Origin: Microbulbifer okhotskensis
GTDB taxonomy: Bacteria > Pseudomonadota > Gammaproteobacteria > Pseudomonadales > Cellvibrionaceae
Direction: 5' to 3'
Assembly: GCF_023895975.1 (NCBI RefSeq)
Contig: NZ_JALBWM010000005.1
Coordinates: 29,912 to 93,911, forward strand
Length of the DNA: 64,000 nt
Shown here: piece by piece, positions 34,066 to 41,727 of the stretch
Layout: each line of letters opens with the position of its first letter
Numbering within the stretch: the first letter of the stretch is position 1
Made by a program: the position numbers and the translations under genes
The notes under the pieces: generated by a model
Databases searched by the model: none
What the model was told of the DNA's origin: nothing
Seen by the model: only the letters and a program-made list of their open reading frames with translations

Positions 34066-34118
34066 ACTCTTCATTAGCTGCTAACTTAAAGCAACGATTA
34101 AAAGGTGAGAGTCAATGA
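34062..34118 (+). CDS. 18-codon bridging mini-ORF between two defence genes
   Basis: An 18-codon ORF (MNSSLAANLKQRLKGESQ) begins by an ATGA overlap with the stop of the upstream gene and ends by an ATGA overlap with the NurA-like start. It exactly fills the only gap between these two genes, and AAAGGTGAG within it serves as ribosome-binding site for the next gene. This strongly suggests translational coupling, whether or not the peptide itself has a role. Confidence 0.4.
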   Translation: MNSSLAANLKQRLKGESQ

Positions 34119-35251
34119 AAACAACTAATCTGGCCCAGTCATTGGCAATTGACAGTCAATTGCGCCTTCCTGGCAGTGCCGGGCGTTTACTTAAACAAAT
34201 TCGTGATATTGAACAAGTAGCGCCTTTATTTCGTGACGCGGGTTTAGTGAAAGCGGTGCATAAGCCTAGCCTAGTTAATTTAAATGTATCAGGAATATCC
34301 ACTCGCTCCTGCTTGGATAAAGCATTAGGCGGATTTATTTATGCCAGTGCCGCCGTTCGAACCGATTTGATAATCGATGAAAACAAGGTGAGCACACGCG
34401 GGTCGGACTCAATATCGGAGCTGGATGATATTGATTTTGAGGCTCAGCGAAAACGTTTAGATTTGATTGAGATCCGTCAAGGCTATGCACTTGTTGAAAA
34501 GCTAATTGAAAGTGGCGAAACAAGTGATTTGATATTGTTAGATACACCGCTTTTTTTGGCTAGAGATATGGTGCCATTGGATAGAAATTTACGCCATAAA
34601 GCGGAATACGATAAAACGAAAAGTGCCATTGAAAAATTCTGGGCTGCTAATCGCGAAAAATTATTTCCCTGGAATAAAAATGGCCCTGTATTGGTGAGTA
34701 TTTTGGCCGAGCGATATAGTGCGATTGTGAGCATCGCTAAACAAGATCTTCGAACGACTGAAGGAAGAAAACATTTACTACTAAGCGATGGATTTAACGA
34801 TACCAAAAATGAACAACTGGAAAAAATAGAATCAAGTTTATCAGGTATTGGAGACTTACGTTTTATCAATGGAATATTAGGTAATTTTTCTCGAACAATC
34901 GGGTTTCGCATGACAGAAAACCGATCGCGCATGGAGCCATCTTCTGAAGTCGATCTTGGTGTGATTGGCTTCCATTTTCGAAGTGCTCGAGGCGGGCAAA
35001 TAAAATTGGCTCAACTGGCGGGTGATGAGCCTGATTGGGATACTGAACATTTAAATGATGTGGCGTGTCGATTAATGCTGTTGGATATGCAAAACCGAAG
35101 CAAGACAATGCCTTTACCACAAATATTGGGTTATCAGCAGCTAGAAATATTACCCAAGTTTACCGAGTACTATCGCAAAGGTTTGCATGGTGCACTTAGA
35201 GACAATGAAGTAGAAACTACCTGGCTGGCAGGTTTAGAAGAAGGGTTTTAA
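34115..35251 (+). CDS. NurA-like nuclease (378 aa)
   Basis: A protein resembling the NurA family of DNA-end-resecting nucleases that partner HerA. Evidence: position directly before herA (3-base gap), the hydrophobic strand-Asp element SDLILLDTPLFLARD, an N-terminal acidic patch near GGFIYASAAVRTDLIID, and C-terminal helices with SRMEPSSEVDLGVIGFHFRS. NurA catalysis depends on paired Asp residues that bind manganese. I can see candidate Asp residues, but the complete motif is not certain, so it is 'NurA-like'. If active it would give 5' to 3' exonuclease or endonuclease activity dependent on HerA. Confidence 0.65.
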   Translation: MKTTNLAQSLAIDSQLRLPGSAGRLLKQIRDIEQVAPLFRDAGLVKAVHKPSLVNLNVSGISTRSCLDKALGGFIYASAAVRTDLIIDENKVSTRGSDSISELDDIDFEAQRKRLDLIEIRQGYALVEKLIESGETSDLILLDTPLFLARDMVPLDRNLRHKAEYDKTKSAIEKFWAANREKLFPWNKNGPVLVSILAERYSAIVSIAKQDLRTTEGRKHLLLSDGFNDTKNEQLEKIESSLSGIGDLRFINGILGNFSRTIGFRMTENRSRMEPSSEVDLGVIGFHFRSARGGQIKLAQLAGDEPDWDTEHLNDVACRLMLLDMQNRSKTMPLPQILGYQQLEILPKFTEYYRKGLHGALRDNEVETTWLAGLEEGF

Positions 35252-35253
35252 AT

Positions 35254-36939
35254 ATGACTTATAAAGTATTAGGAAAACTAGTAGGAAATACCGGAGATGC
35301 CAGCCAGCTAACGATGGTTGTGCAAGACTCCTTTTCGGTTCGTCGCGGAGAATTTGTTCGTATTATGCATCAAGAGCGCAAAGATGAAGGCGAAGTGGCT
35401 GTTCTAGGCCGAGTGACCAAGATTAACCGCTCTAATATGCTATATAACGCGGGCTTTGGTGACGGTGTCACTGAGCTAGAACTCTTGCCTGGCGCTAATG
35501 TAACTGGCGAAAACATGTTTGCTCATGTCGAGTTAGTCGGTTATCGCGACCCTATATCCCGGCAAATAAAAATACCACGAAGACCTATGAATCCCGGTGC
35601 AGCCGTTGAGACTGTTGACTTTCAATTCTTAAGCGACTTCTATGAGTTTAATGAACATACCAGTTTGCATCTAGGCAATTTGGTCGGGTATGACAAGGGC
35701 GAAAACACGGTTCCAGTTTTTATTGATGTTAACAAACTAGTGACCGAGCATTTGGCTGTATTAGCCATGACCGGTTCGGGAAAGTCCTATACTGTCGGCC
35801 GCATTATCGAACGTTTGGTCGCGATAAATAATGGTACCGTGGTAGTGTTCGATCCACATGGAGAGTATGGACGAGCTCTATCAAAAGGTGAATTGCAGTT
35901 TTCAACGGAGTTAGATTCAGTTGAAGATAAGCGTGATCGAGAAACATTGCCGCAGATTAAAGCAACATTCGAGCGCCTGCAGAAAGCAGGTGCTGGAATT
36001 CAGATATTTACTCCGCAACATGAATCATTCAATCATAAATATGCTTCGAAGAATCAGCCTTTAGCCCTTCAATTTGATCATTTTGAAATGGATGACGTTG
36101 CTGAAATTTTGCCAGGTCTTACCGAACCTCAGCAGCGTGTATTAGACGTAGCGATACGTTATTGGCGCGCTGTCGACAAAACTGAGCCTAGAGATATTAA
36201 CCGTTTGCGCTTTTTGTTAGGCGATGGTTTAGATGAACTAAAAGAGTGGGATGATTTATCTGAATCGGAAGCTAAAGCGCTCAACGGTCGTAGCGCCGCC
36301 GTTGCCTCTATGAAATTGTCGCGTGTATTGAATGAGGCGCAAAGTTTTTATTCTGCAGCAATGGAATCGCCAACTGATATTTATAAAATGGTCGGCAGAC
36401 CAAGTAATAATCAAGGACGCTTGGTTGTAGTCGATTTACAGGGTTTAAGCGATACCGCAAAACAAGTTGTTTGTGCCTTATTGTCTAGCGAGATATTGCG
36501 TGCGGCATCAAGCAAAACCGATCCACTTCGTCCTTGCTTTCTGGTTTATGAGGAGGGGCATAGTTTTGCGCCAGCAGGCGGTAACGCTGTAAGTCATCGT
36601 ATCATCAAAAAAATCGCAGGCGAAGGGCGTAAATTTGGTGTTGGTTTTGGCATTGTGAGTCAACGTCCCTCTAAGTTAGATGCTGATGTCACTTCTCAGT
36701 GCAATACGTTGATTACTATGCGCTTGAAAAACCCAGATGATCAACGTTTTATCGCAAAAGCTTCTGATATGGTCAGTAAAGCGGATCTTGATGAGTTGCC
36801 AAGCTTATCAACGGGTGAAGCGCTTGTATGCGGTCGTTCAATTGCGGCGCCACTGTTAGTGAAGGTGGGCAATAAAACGCTGATCCATGGAGGTGAGTCT
36901 CCAGAAGTATTAAAGGTTTGGGGGCGTTTTGATGGCTGA
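35254..36939 (+). CDS. herA: HerA-type hexameric DNA translocase (561 aa)
   Basis: A HerA/FtsK-superfamily ATPase. The N-terminal HAS-barrel-like region (FSVRRGEFVRIMHQ, GEVAVLGRVTKI) precedes Walker A MTGSGKSYT (residues about 172-180) and Walker B VVVFDPHGEY (about 196-205). The later acidic motif FLVYEEGHSFAPAGG and the sensor region SQRPSKLDADVTSQCNT are characteristic of HerA. HerA forms hexameric rings that load and drive NurA along DNA. In bacteria HerA is mainly found in defence systems. It overlaps the next gene by eight bases. As no HsdR is present, HerA-NurA is the best candidate for the DNA-degrading arm. Confidence 0.92.
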   Translation: MTYKVLGKLVGNTGDASQLTMVVQDSFSVRRGEFVRIMHQERKDEGEVAVLGRVTKINRSNMLYNAGFGDGVTELELLPGANVTGENMFAHVELVGYRDPISRQIKIPRRPMNPGAAVETVDFQFLSDFYEFNEHTSLHLGNLVGYDKGENTVPVFIDVNKLVTEHLAVLAMTGSGKSYTVGRIIERLVAINNGTVVVFDPHGEYGRALSKGELQFSTELDSVEDKRDRETLPQIKATFERLQKAGAGIQIFTPQHESFNHKYASKNQPLALQFDHFEMDDVAEILPGLTEPQQRVLDVAIRYWRAVDKTEPRDINRLRFLLGDGLDELKEWDDLSESEAKALNGRSAAVASMKLSRVLNEAQSFYSAAMESPTDIYKMVGRPSNNQGRLVVVDLQGLSDTAKQVVCALLSSEILRAASSKTDPLRPCFLVYEEGHSFAPAGGNAVSHRIIKKIAGEGRKFGVGFGIVSQRPSKLDADVTSQCNTLITMRLKNPDDQRFIAKASDMVSKADLDELPSLSTGEALVCGRSIAAPLLVKVGNKTLIHGGESPEVLKVWGRFDG

Positions 36940-37513
36940 TTGGCAAGCTGATTTGGTAGATCGAATGTCTAACATTCAATTCACTGAACAGTATTTTCCC
37001 ATTCTCCATAATGGCCTTTTGCAAGATCAAGATGTGATGGTGCATAGCTTGGGGTGCAGTGTGTGGAATACCCTTGGGCACGAACTTGAACTTATGGCTG
37101 TCGTAGAATGTCCAGCACCTTCAAGCCATGGCGCAGATATTCGTTCAGACTCTGGTTGGTTTGTAATGGGAGAGTCCCGTCCAAGTTGCCTTGTAGAGTT
37201 TGAGCGGTACGATGGAACGGAAAAAGGTCAATTAAAACTAGAAGAAAAATTGCGTAATCTTTTAGAAGCAGCCCAGCGATGGGAGCACTCACCAAAAATT
37301 TTGGTATTGAGTGCCTGGCGTCAGGGCATTGTTAGAGCAGTAGATACCGAACGATTGAAAAGCATTTGTCGCTGTGGATTTACTTCGAATACAGGCGCGA
37401 GAATCAGCGCTTCATCGATAACTAAAATAGTGTTTAGTGAATTTCTGTTTGAAAAGAGTGCTTCCGAATTATGCTTAACATTGAATCGTTTGCGTTGTGA
37501 GAGATTATTATGA
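36932..37513 (+). CDS. Unknown defence-operon protein, 193 residues
   Basis: A 193-residue protein overlapping HerA (start) and the kinase (ATGA at the end). It has a central strand-helix block SCLVEFERYDGTEKGQLKLE that could be part of a PD-(D/E)XK-like or regulatory fold, and a C-terminal helix with cysteines (SICRCGFT). I cannot assign a family. Its place between HerA and kinase suggests it is a substrate, adaptor or second nuclease of the system. No membrane segment or signal is seen. Confidence 0.6.
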   Translation: MADWQADLVDRMSNIQFTEQYFPILHNGLLQDQDVMVHSLGCSVWNTLGHELELMAVVECPAPSSHGADIRSDSGWFVMGESRPSCLVEFERYDGTEKGQLKLEEKLRNLLEAAQRWEHSPKILVLSAWRQGIVRAVDTERLKSICRCGFTSNTGARISASSITKIVFSEFLFEKSASELCLTLNRLRCERLL

Positions 37514-38982
37514 ACATTAAGTCTGCGCATTTTTTACCCGGCACAAATAAACGATTGGGAACTAAATATCTCTTACTCGAGTGTCTAGGGGATGGTAGCC
37601 ATGGTTGGGTATGGCGCGCTGAAAGGTTAAGTGATGGGCATGTTGTCGCGGTAAAAATACCTAAAGATATTACTCGAGAAGATAGAGAGCTGGCCGAAGG
37701 AAAAGAGTTACTCACAGTTGAACCTCATCCTAATGTTGTTCAGCTTTACGAGATGGGGCGAATTGACAACGAATGGTTCTACATCGAAATGGAGTATTTC
37801 CCCAGCCAAACTTTGGCACAAAAACTGGATAGCCGGTTACAAAATTTTGGAAATACATTTGAGCGATTATTTAAAATCTATAGGCAAGTTCTTTGCGCCG
37901 TAAGTTATTTAGCAAACCTTCCCACACCGATTTCACATGGCGACATTAAACCTCATAATATTCTGATTGGAGAGCGGGATTTAGTTAAATTGACTGATTT
38001 TGGCAGCTCAGCACTACCTGAAGAGATTTATGTTCGTACGCGAGAAAACGGGGGGACTGTATTGTATGCAGCGCCAGAATTCTCAAATGTTGATTGTCGA
38101 CGAGGCTCACTTGGAGAGTTGATGCTTGGCGATATATATAGCTTAGGTGTTTTGCTGTATCAACTGTTGACCGGTCAATTGCCACATGACACACCCTCGC
38201 AGGTTCAAAGGCATGCGCCATTTAAGAAACCTTCCGAAATAAACTTAAGTATTCATCCCGCTATGGAAGCCGTTGTTCTTCGGTGTTTAGAGAAAGCCCC
38301 TTGTAACCGTTTTTCATCAATCGACGAACTCATCAAAGACTTTGAACTGGCGTGTAAAGTACAAAACCAACAGGCAGTTCCAAGTATTTCAAGTGCTAGC
38401 TCTCATTCACATGAAGATTGGTCGAATAGTGTTCTCCAAGCTATGGAGAGTCAGTCGTATACAAAGGCCGCAAAGCTTGCGGGTGAAGAGTTTGTTCGCT
38501 CGGGTGACCTACTTGCATTGGCGCAGCAGCTTGGCGCGCTATACCGTGGTGATCGATTATTTGAATTTGAAAAATTGTTAAGTGAGAACGAAAAAGCGAT
38601 TAAAGGCAGCTTAGACGAGCAAGCGAAGGTTATTTTCCAGCTGGCAATAAAGGCATTTCTTGCTTTAAGGAAGCCAAGTGTTGCAGCTGTGTGGATTGAT
38701 TTAGCAAAGAAATCTGGTGAGGATTCTCTGAACTTAAAATATCTTGAGGCGACATTGAAGGGCCTGGAAGCGGATTATACCGCTGCGAGACAGTTACTTG
38801 AAGAAGTAAACCGAGCTGCACCAATGAGGTTCTACGTGCTAAATCAGCTTATTCAGGCGTGTGAACAAATGCGTGACTATCCAGCGGCTTCAGGGTATCT
38901 AAAGGCGGCATTGAAAGTTGAGCGAAGTAATAAAGAGCTTTTAAAGAAGCGCGATCTATATAGTAAATTAGGAGTCTTGTGA
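37510..38982 (+). CDS. Ser/Thr protein kinase with helical-repeat C-terminus
   Basis: A 490-residue eukaryote-like kinase. Visible motifs: the glycine loop GDGSHG (27-32), invariant Lys in VAVKI (K49), the catalytic loop HGDIKPHN with Asp145 (the Arg of HRD is Gly, a non-RD type), DFG at 163-165, and APE at 188-190. Residues about 300-490 are a TPR-like helical repeat region (AMESQSYTKAAKLAGEEF; FQLAIKAFLALRKPSVA; ALKVERSNKELLKKR) that probably binds partners. There is no transmembrane segment. As the last gene of the operon it probably controls the system by phosphorylation, as PglW does in BREX type 2, but its target is unknown. Confidence 0.88.
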   Translation: MNIKSAHFLPGTNKRLGTKYLLLECLGDGSHGWVWRAERLSDGHVVAVKIPKDITREDRELAEGKELLTVEPHPNVVQLYEMGRIDNEWFYIEMEYFPSQTLAQKLDSRLQNFGNTFERLFKIYRQVLCAVSYLANLPTPISHGDIKPHNILIGERDLVKLTDFGSSALPEEIYVRTRENGGTVLYAAPEFSNVDCRRGSLGELMLGDIYSLGVLLYQLLTGQLPHDTPSQVQRHAPFKKPSEINLSIHPAMEAVVLRCLEKAPCNRFSSIDELIKDFELACKVQNQQAVPSISSASSHSHEDWSNSVLQAMESQSYTKAAKLAGEEFVRSGDLLALAQQLGALYRGDRLFEFEKLLSENEKAIKGSLDEQAKVIFQLAIKAFLALRKPSVAAVWIDLAKKSGEDSLNLKYLEATLKGLEADYTAARQLLEEVNRAAPMRFYVLNQLIQACEQMRDYPAASGYLKAALKVERSNKELLKKRDLYSKLGVL

Positions 38983-39264
38983 GCATCCATAGGCTTGGTT
39001 ATTCATAATTTTCGGCTCTTAGGGTTTCCGCTCGCCCAACCAATTCACCCAACAAACCTTTTGATTAGTCCGCTAATAAGCTACTGATTTTAAAGGGTTC
39101 TCTGTTCTCTGGTCATGGACTTTGGCTATTCGAGGTGGGGAGAGGCGCAGAGAGTATTCGGCGATTCAGAGAATATTTGCCTTGAAAAGTCCGTGGTAAG
39201 AAATGGCGGGAAGTCCGTAAGCCCTTGCCACATAAGGCCTGTAGCGCGGGGTGTAGGCAATAAA
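38983..39264. other. Intergenic end of the foreign block, no gene seen
   Basis: About 280 bases between the kinase stop and the ssrA terminator. No credible ORF, RNA or promoter is evident. It contains a stretch (39194-39217) that loosely resembles the ssrA 3' end. This segment probably holds the junction of the inserted element with the chromosome. Confidence 0.6.
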
Positions 39265-39292
39265 AAACCCCAACTGATAACAGTTGGGGTTT
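39265..39292 (-). terminator. Intrinsic terminator of ssrA
   Basis: Read on the minus strand: AAACCCCAACTG, loop TTAT, CAGTTGGGGTTT followed by TTT, just downstream of the tmRNA 3' end. It is a perfect 12-bp inverted repeat with a T-tail. It lies on the island side of the tmRNA end, so it is either resident or supplied by the inserted element. Confidence 0.88.
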
Positions 39293-39298
39293 CGTATT

Positions 39299-39330
39299 TG
39301 GTGGAGATGGCGGGAGTCGAACCCGCGTCC
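39299..39330 (-). other. Probable integration site (attachment) at the ssrA 3' end
   Basis: The last about 30 bases of ssrA, including the T arm and acceptor 3' half with CCA (39299-39301), are the classic target of tyrosine integrases. The foreign block ends here and the tmRNA is intact, as expected when the element carries a matching att copy. No integrase is in the window, and the other att copy would be to the left, so this is inference. Confidence 0.5.
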
Positions 39331-39687
39331 GTCAGCACTCTGCCAGAGGCTCTACATGCTTAGCTCCGTCTATTGATTTAACCCATTACAGCCCGGCGGT
39401 CAGGACGTATAGGGCGATTCCGTAAGTTGTTTAACCGCTTACCCACGGATATGGTTTGCGGCGATCCAGTTCTGTATGACAGTCTGCAGCGCGGTACTGG
39501 AACCTTACTGAAGGCTGCTAAGGGCGAACCCTTAGTTAGTGCTTCACAAGCTGCTTACGCAGCCAGTTGGGCACCGTAGTTGTCGTCGTTGGCAACTAAT
39601 AAAATACAGCTTTGGATTTACGTGATTGGCTGCCATCACGGCATGCACCCAAGGTTTCGTCACCGGCGTCGAATCCAAGTCATCCCC
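39299..39687 (-). ncRNA. ssrA: tmRNA (transfer-messenger RNA)
   Basis: The tmRNA rescues ribosomes stalled on mRNAs without stop codons, together with SmpB. On the minus strand the gene begins GGGGATGACTTGGATTCGAC and ends GTTCGACTCCCGCCATCTCC plus ACCA. The 7-bp acceptor stem pairs perfectly (GGGGATG with CATCTCC, one G-U). The T-arm is visible as CGGGTTCGACTCCCG. The resume codon GCC begins a tag reading ANDDNYGAQLAA, then TAA. The length of 389 is normal. The tag, longer than the Pseudomonas ANDDNYALAA, matches my recollection for Cellvibrionales members. The partner gene smpB lies 1.5 kb upstream on the same strand. Confidence 0.96.
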
Positions 39688-39715
39688 GATAAGAAACACT
39701 CTCGTGTGTCATCTA

Positions 39716-39745
39716 AGTATACCTTAAATTTCACTTTAGTAATAA
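39716..39745 (-). promoter_or_regulatory. Candidate ssrA promoter
   Basis: On the minus strand, a good -10 hexamer TATACT (39716-39721) stands about 28 bases before the mature tmRNA 5' end. An A/T-rich region follows upstream, with a poor -35 match (TTATTA) at 39740-39745. A short 5' leader removed by RNase P would fit. Confidence 0.55.
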
Positions 39746-39807
39746 ATTTTATGTAATGACCGGTTGAGCGACCAGAGTAGTCGGGATTTGGAGAGCAGTA
39801 GGGGAGT

Positions 39808-39832
39808 TCCCGGCGGGGAGATGCCGCCGGGA
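39808..39832 (-). terminator. GC-rich hairpin after the transporter gene
   Basis: TCCCGGCGG, loop of 7, CCGCCGGGA lies 14 bases after the end of the minus-strand transporter gene. There is no T-run on the minus-strand exit side. It may be a terminator helped by Rho or an RNA 3'-end stabiliser. Confidence 0.5.
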
Positions 39833-39845
39833 GATGTTTAGATAC

Positions 39846-41192
39846 TTACACCACTGACTGGACAAAGGCGGTCAGGATCAACAGTGGGCAGACGATACGC
39901 ACATACCAGGGCCAGATTTTCCAGAACAGGGTGTGCTCAATATCTTCGTGACCTTTTTTCAGTTCTGCCAGCAATTGGTCGCGGCGCCAGATCCAGCCGG
40001 CAAAAATACACAGGGCAATGCCGAGCAGGGGCTGTCCGTATTCAGTACTGATGGTCACTGCTAGTAAGAACAGGCTGTCAAAGTAGAAAATGATACCGCT
40101 GCTGACGCCGAAGATGATCAGGCCAACAATTGGGGTGGCGATACGCCGTGGGATATTTAGGTTCTCGATAGAAAAGGCCACCGGGACTTCCAGCATAGAG
40201 ATGGAGGACGTAAGGGAGGCGATGACCATCAGGGCGAAGAAGGCGATGCTTACGAATACCCCGGCTTCCCCCATGGTGTCGAATAGCGCAGGCAGAACTT
40301 GCAAAATCAGGTCGGGGCCGGCAATCAGGACACCTTCGGCTGAGAAGATCTGGGTGCCGGCTTCCTGGGCCACATACATGGCAGGAAGGATCAGTAGGCC
40401 CGCAGTAAAGGCGATACCGACATCGATCAAGGTCACCAGGGCACCGAGGCGCGGTAGGCTCTCCTGCTGGCTCAAATAGGAGCCGTAGATCAGCATGGTG
40501 CCCACACCCAGTGACAGGGAGAAGAAGGCTTGGCCCATGGCGGAGATCAGCAGATCCGGCGTGAAGTGATCGAAGTTGGGCATCAGGTACACTTCCAAAC
40601 CGGTGAGGGCGCCGGGTTGGGTGAGTACGTAGCAAATAAGCAATAGCAGCAGAATAATCAGCGATGGCATCAATAGAGTGGACCAGCGCTCAATCCCCTT
40701 CTCAACGCCGCTGGCGATGATCAGCATGGTGAGGCCGCTGAAGATGGCAGTCATGATCAGGTTGCGGTCGACACTGTTGCTGGATAGCCACTGTGCGGCT
40801 TCCTGGGCACCGAACAGGCTGGCGAAAGGCTCGGCCAGGTGGGCGACCATCCAGCCGGCCACAATGGCGTAGAAGCTTAAGATCAGGGAGGCGACCAGAA
40901 TACCGCCGAAGCCGGTTAGGCCCCCGAAAAAGCGGCTGATAGGGCCGTTGGAAATTGAGCGCAAGGCCTGCACCATATTGCGCCGTGCGTGGCGTCCGAT
41001 GGTGAGTTCGGCCATTAGAGCTGGGTAGGCGAGCGCAAAAGCTAAAAATAAATAGGCGACTACAAAGGCGGCGCCGCCATTGCTGGCGGCCTTGGTCGGA
41101 AAGCCCCAAATATTGCCAAGACCAACGGCGGAACCCGCCGCAGCCATCAAAAAGCCAATATTCGAGGTGAATTGTCCTCGCGGTGCACTCAT
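39846..41192 (-). CDS. Sodium:neurotransmitter symporter family transporter (first copy)
   Basis: A 448-residue member of the NSS family, which takes up amino acids or related solutes using the sodium gradient. The signature GSAVGLGNIWGFPTKAASNGG in TM1 carries the unwound sodium/substrate-binding region, represented by AVGLGNIWGFPTKAASNGG. About eleven to twelve hydrophobic segments are visible (LSFYAIVAGWMVAHLAEP; LIILLLLLICYVLT; AFTAGLLILPAMYVA). The N-terminal MSAPRGQFTSNIG start is normal, and GGGA stands before it. It is the last gene of a minus-strand group with smpB and a second NSS gene. The substrate cannot be told from sequence. Confidence 0.9.
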   Translation of the reverse strand: MSAPRGQFTSNIGFLMAAAGSAVGLGNIWGFPTKAASNGGAAFVVAYLFLAFALAYPALMAELTIGRHARRNMVQALRSISNGPISRFFGGLTGFGGILVASLILSFYAIVAGWMVAHLAEPFASLFGAQEAAQWLSSNSVDRNLIMTAIFSGLTMLIIASGVEKGIERWSTLLMPSLIILLLLLICYVLTQPGALTGLEVYLMPNFDHFTPDLLISAMGQAFFSLSLGVGTMLIYGSYLSQQESLPRLGALVTLIDVGIAFTAGLLILPAMYVAQEAGTQIFSAEGVLIAGPDLILQVLPALFDTMGEAGVFVSIAFFALMVIASLTSSISMLEVPVAFSIENLNIPRRIATPIVGLIIFGVSSGIIFYFDSLFLLAVTISTEYGQPLLGIALCIFAGWIWRRDQLLAELKKGHEDIEHTLFWKIWPWYVRIVCPLLILTAFVQSVV

Positions 41193-41232
41193 GGTAAATC
41201 CCGTAATTATTCTTCTAATAGTTCACTGTGCA

Positions 41233-41712
41233 CTATCTGTGCGTAGCGCGCATCAGGCGCTGCTTTTCGCGGTTCCAGTCGCGCTGTCTCTCAGTTTCGC
41301 GCTTGTCGTGGCTCGCCTTACCCTTGGCCAGGCAGACTTCACACTTCACCAAATGCCCTTTCCAATACATGGCGGTGGCAACCACCGTGTGGCCCTTTTG
41401 CTCAACGGCGACAATCAGCTTGGCTAATTCGCGCTTGGTGAGCAGCAGGCGCCGGGTACGGTCGGGCTCGGTGACAAAGTGGGTGGAGGCGCTGGGCAGG
41501 GGTTGGATGTTCGCACCCAGCAGCCAGGCTTCTCCGTTTTTAAAAATGACATAGCTGTCGGTCAGCTGGGCTTTGCCCTCCCGACAGCTTTTGACTTCCC
41601 AGCCCTGCATTTCTACGCCCGCCTCAAACTTTTCCTCAATGAAATAGTCGTGGCGGGCCTTCTTGTTAAGGGCGATGGTGTTGGATGTTTGTGCTTTCTT
41701 TTTCTTGGCCAT
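41233..41712 (-). CDS. smpB: SsrA-binding protein SmpB
   Basis: SmpB (159 residues) binds the tRNA-like part of tmRNA and brings it to stalled ribosomes. Hallmarks: [34 protein letters not shown], and the basic C-terminal tail [20 protein letters not shown], with the end [19 protein letters not shown] reduced here to its core. Length fits the family. It is sandwiched between two NSS transporter genes on the same strand and lies near ssrA, its partner. Confidence 0.97.
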   Translation of the reverse strand: MAKKKKAQTSNTIALNKKARHDYFIEEKFEAGVEMQGWEVKSCREGKAQLTDSYVIFKNGEAWLLGANIQPLPSASTHFVTEPDRTRRLLLTKRELAKLIVAVEQKGHTVVATAMYWKGHLVKCEVCLAKGKASHDKRETERQRDWNREKQRLMRATHR

Positions 41713-41727
41713 GAAAACTATGAGTGA

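Noticed and set aside
39115..39363. Forward ORF of 82 codons across the junction and tmRNA end
   Set aside because: It runs over the ssrA terminator and the T arm of tmRNA and encodes no recognisable protein. It is a chance frame.
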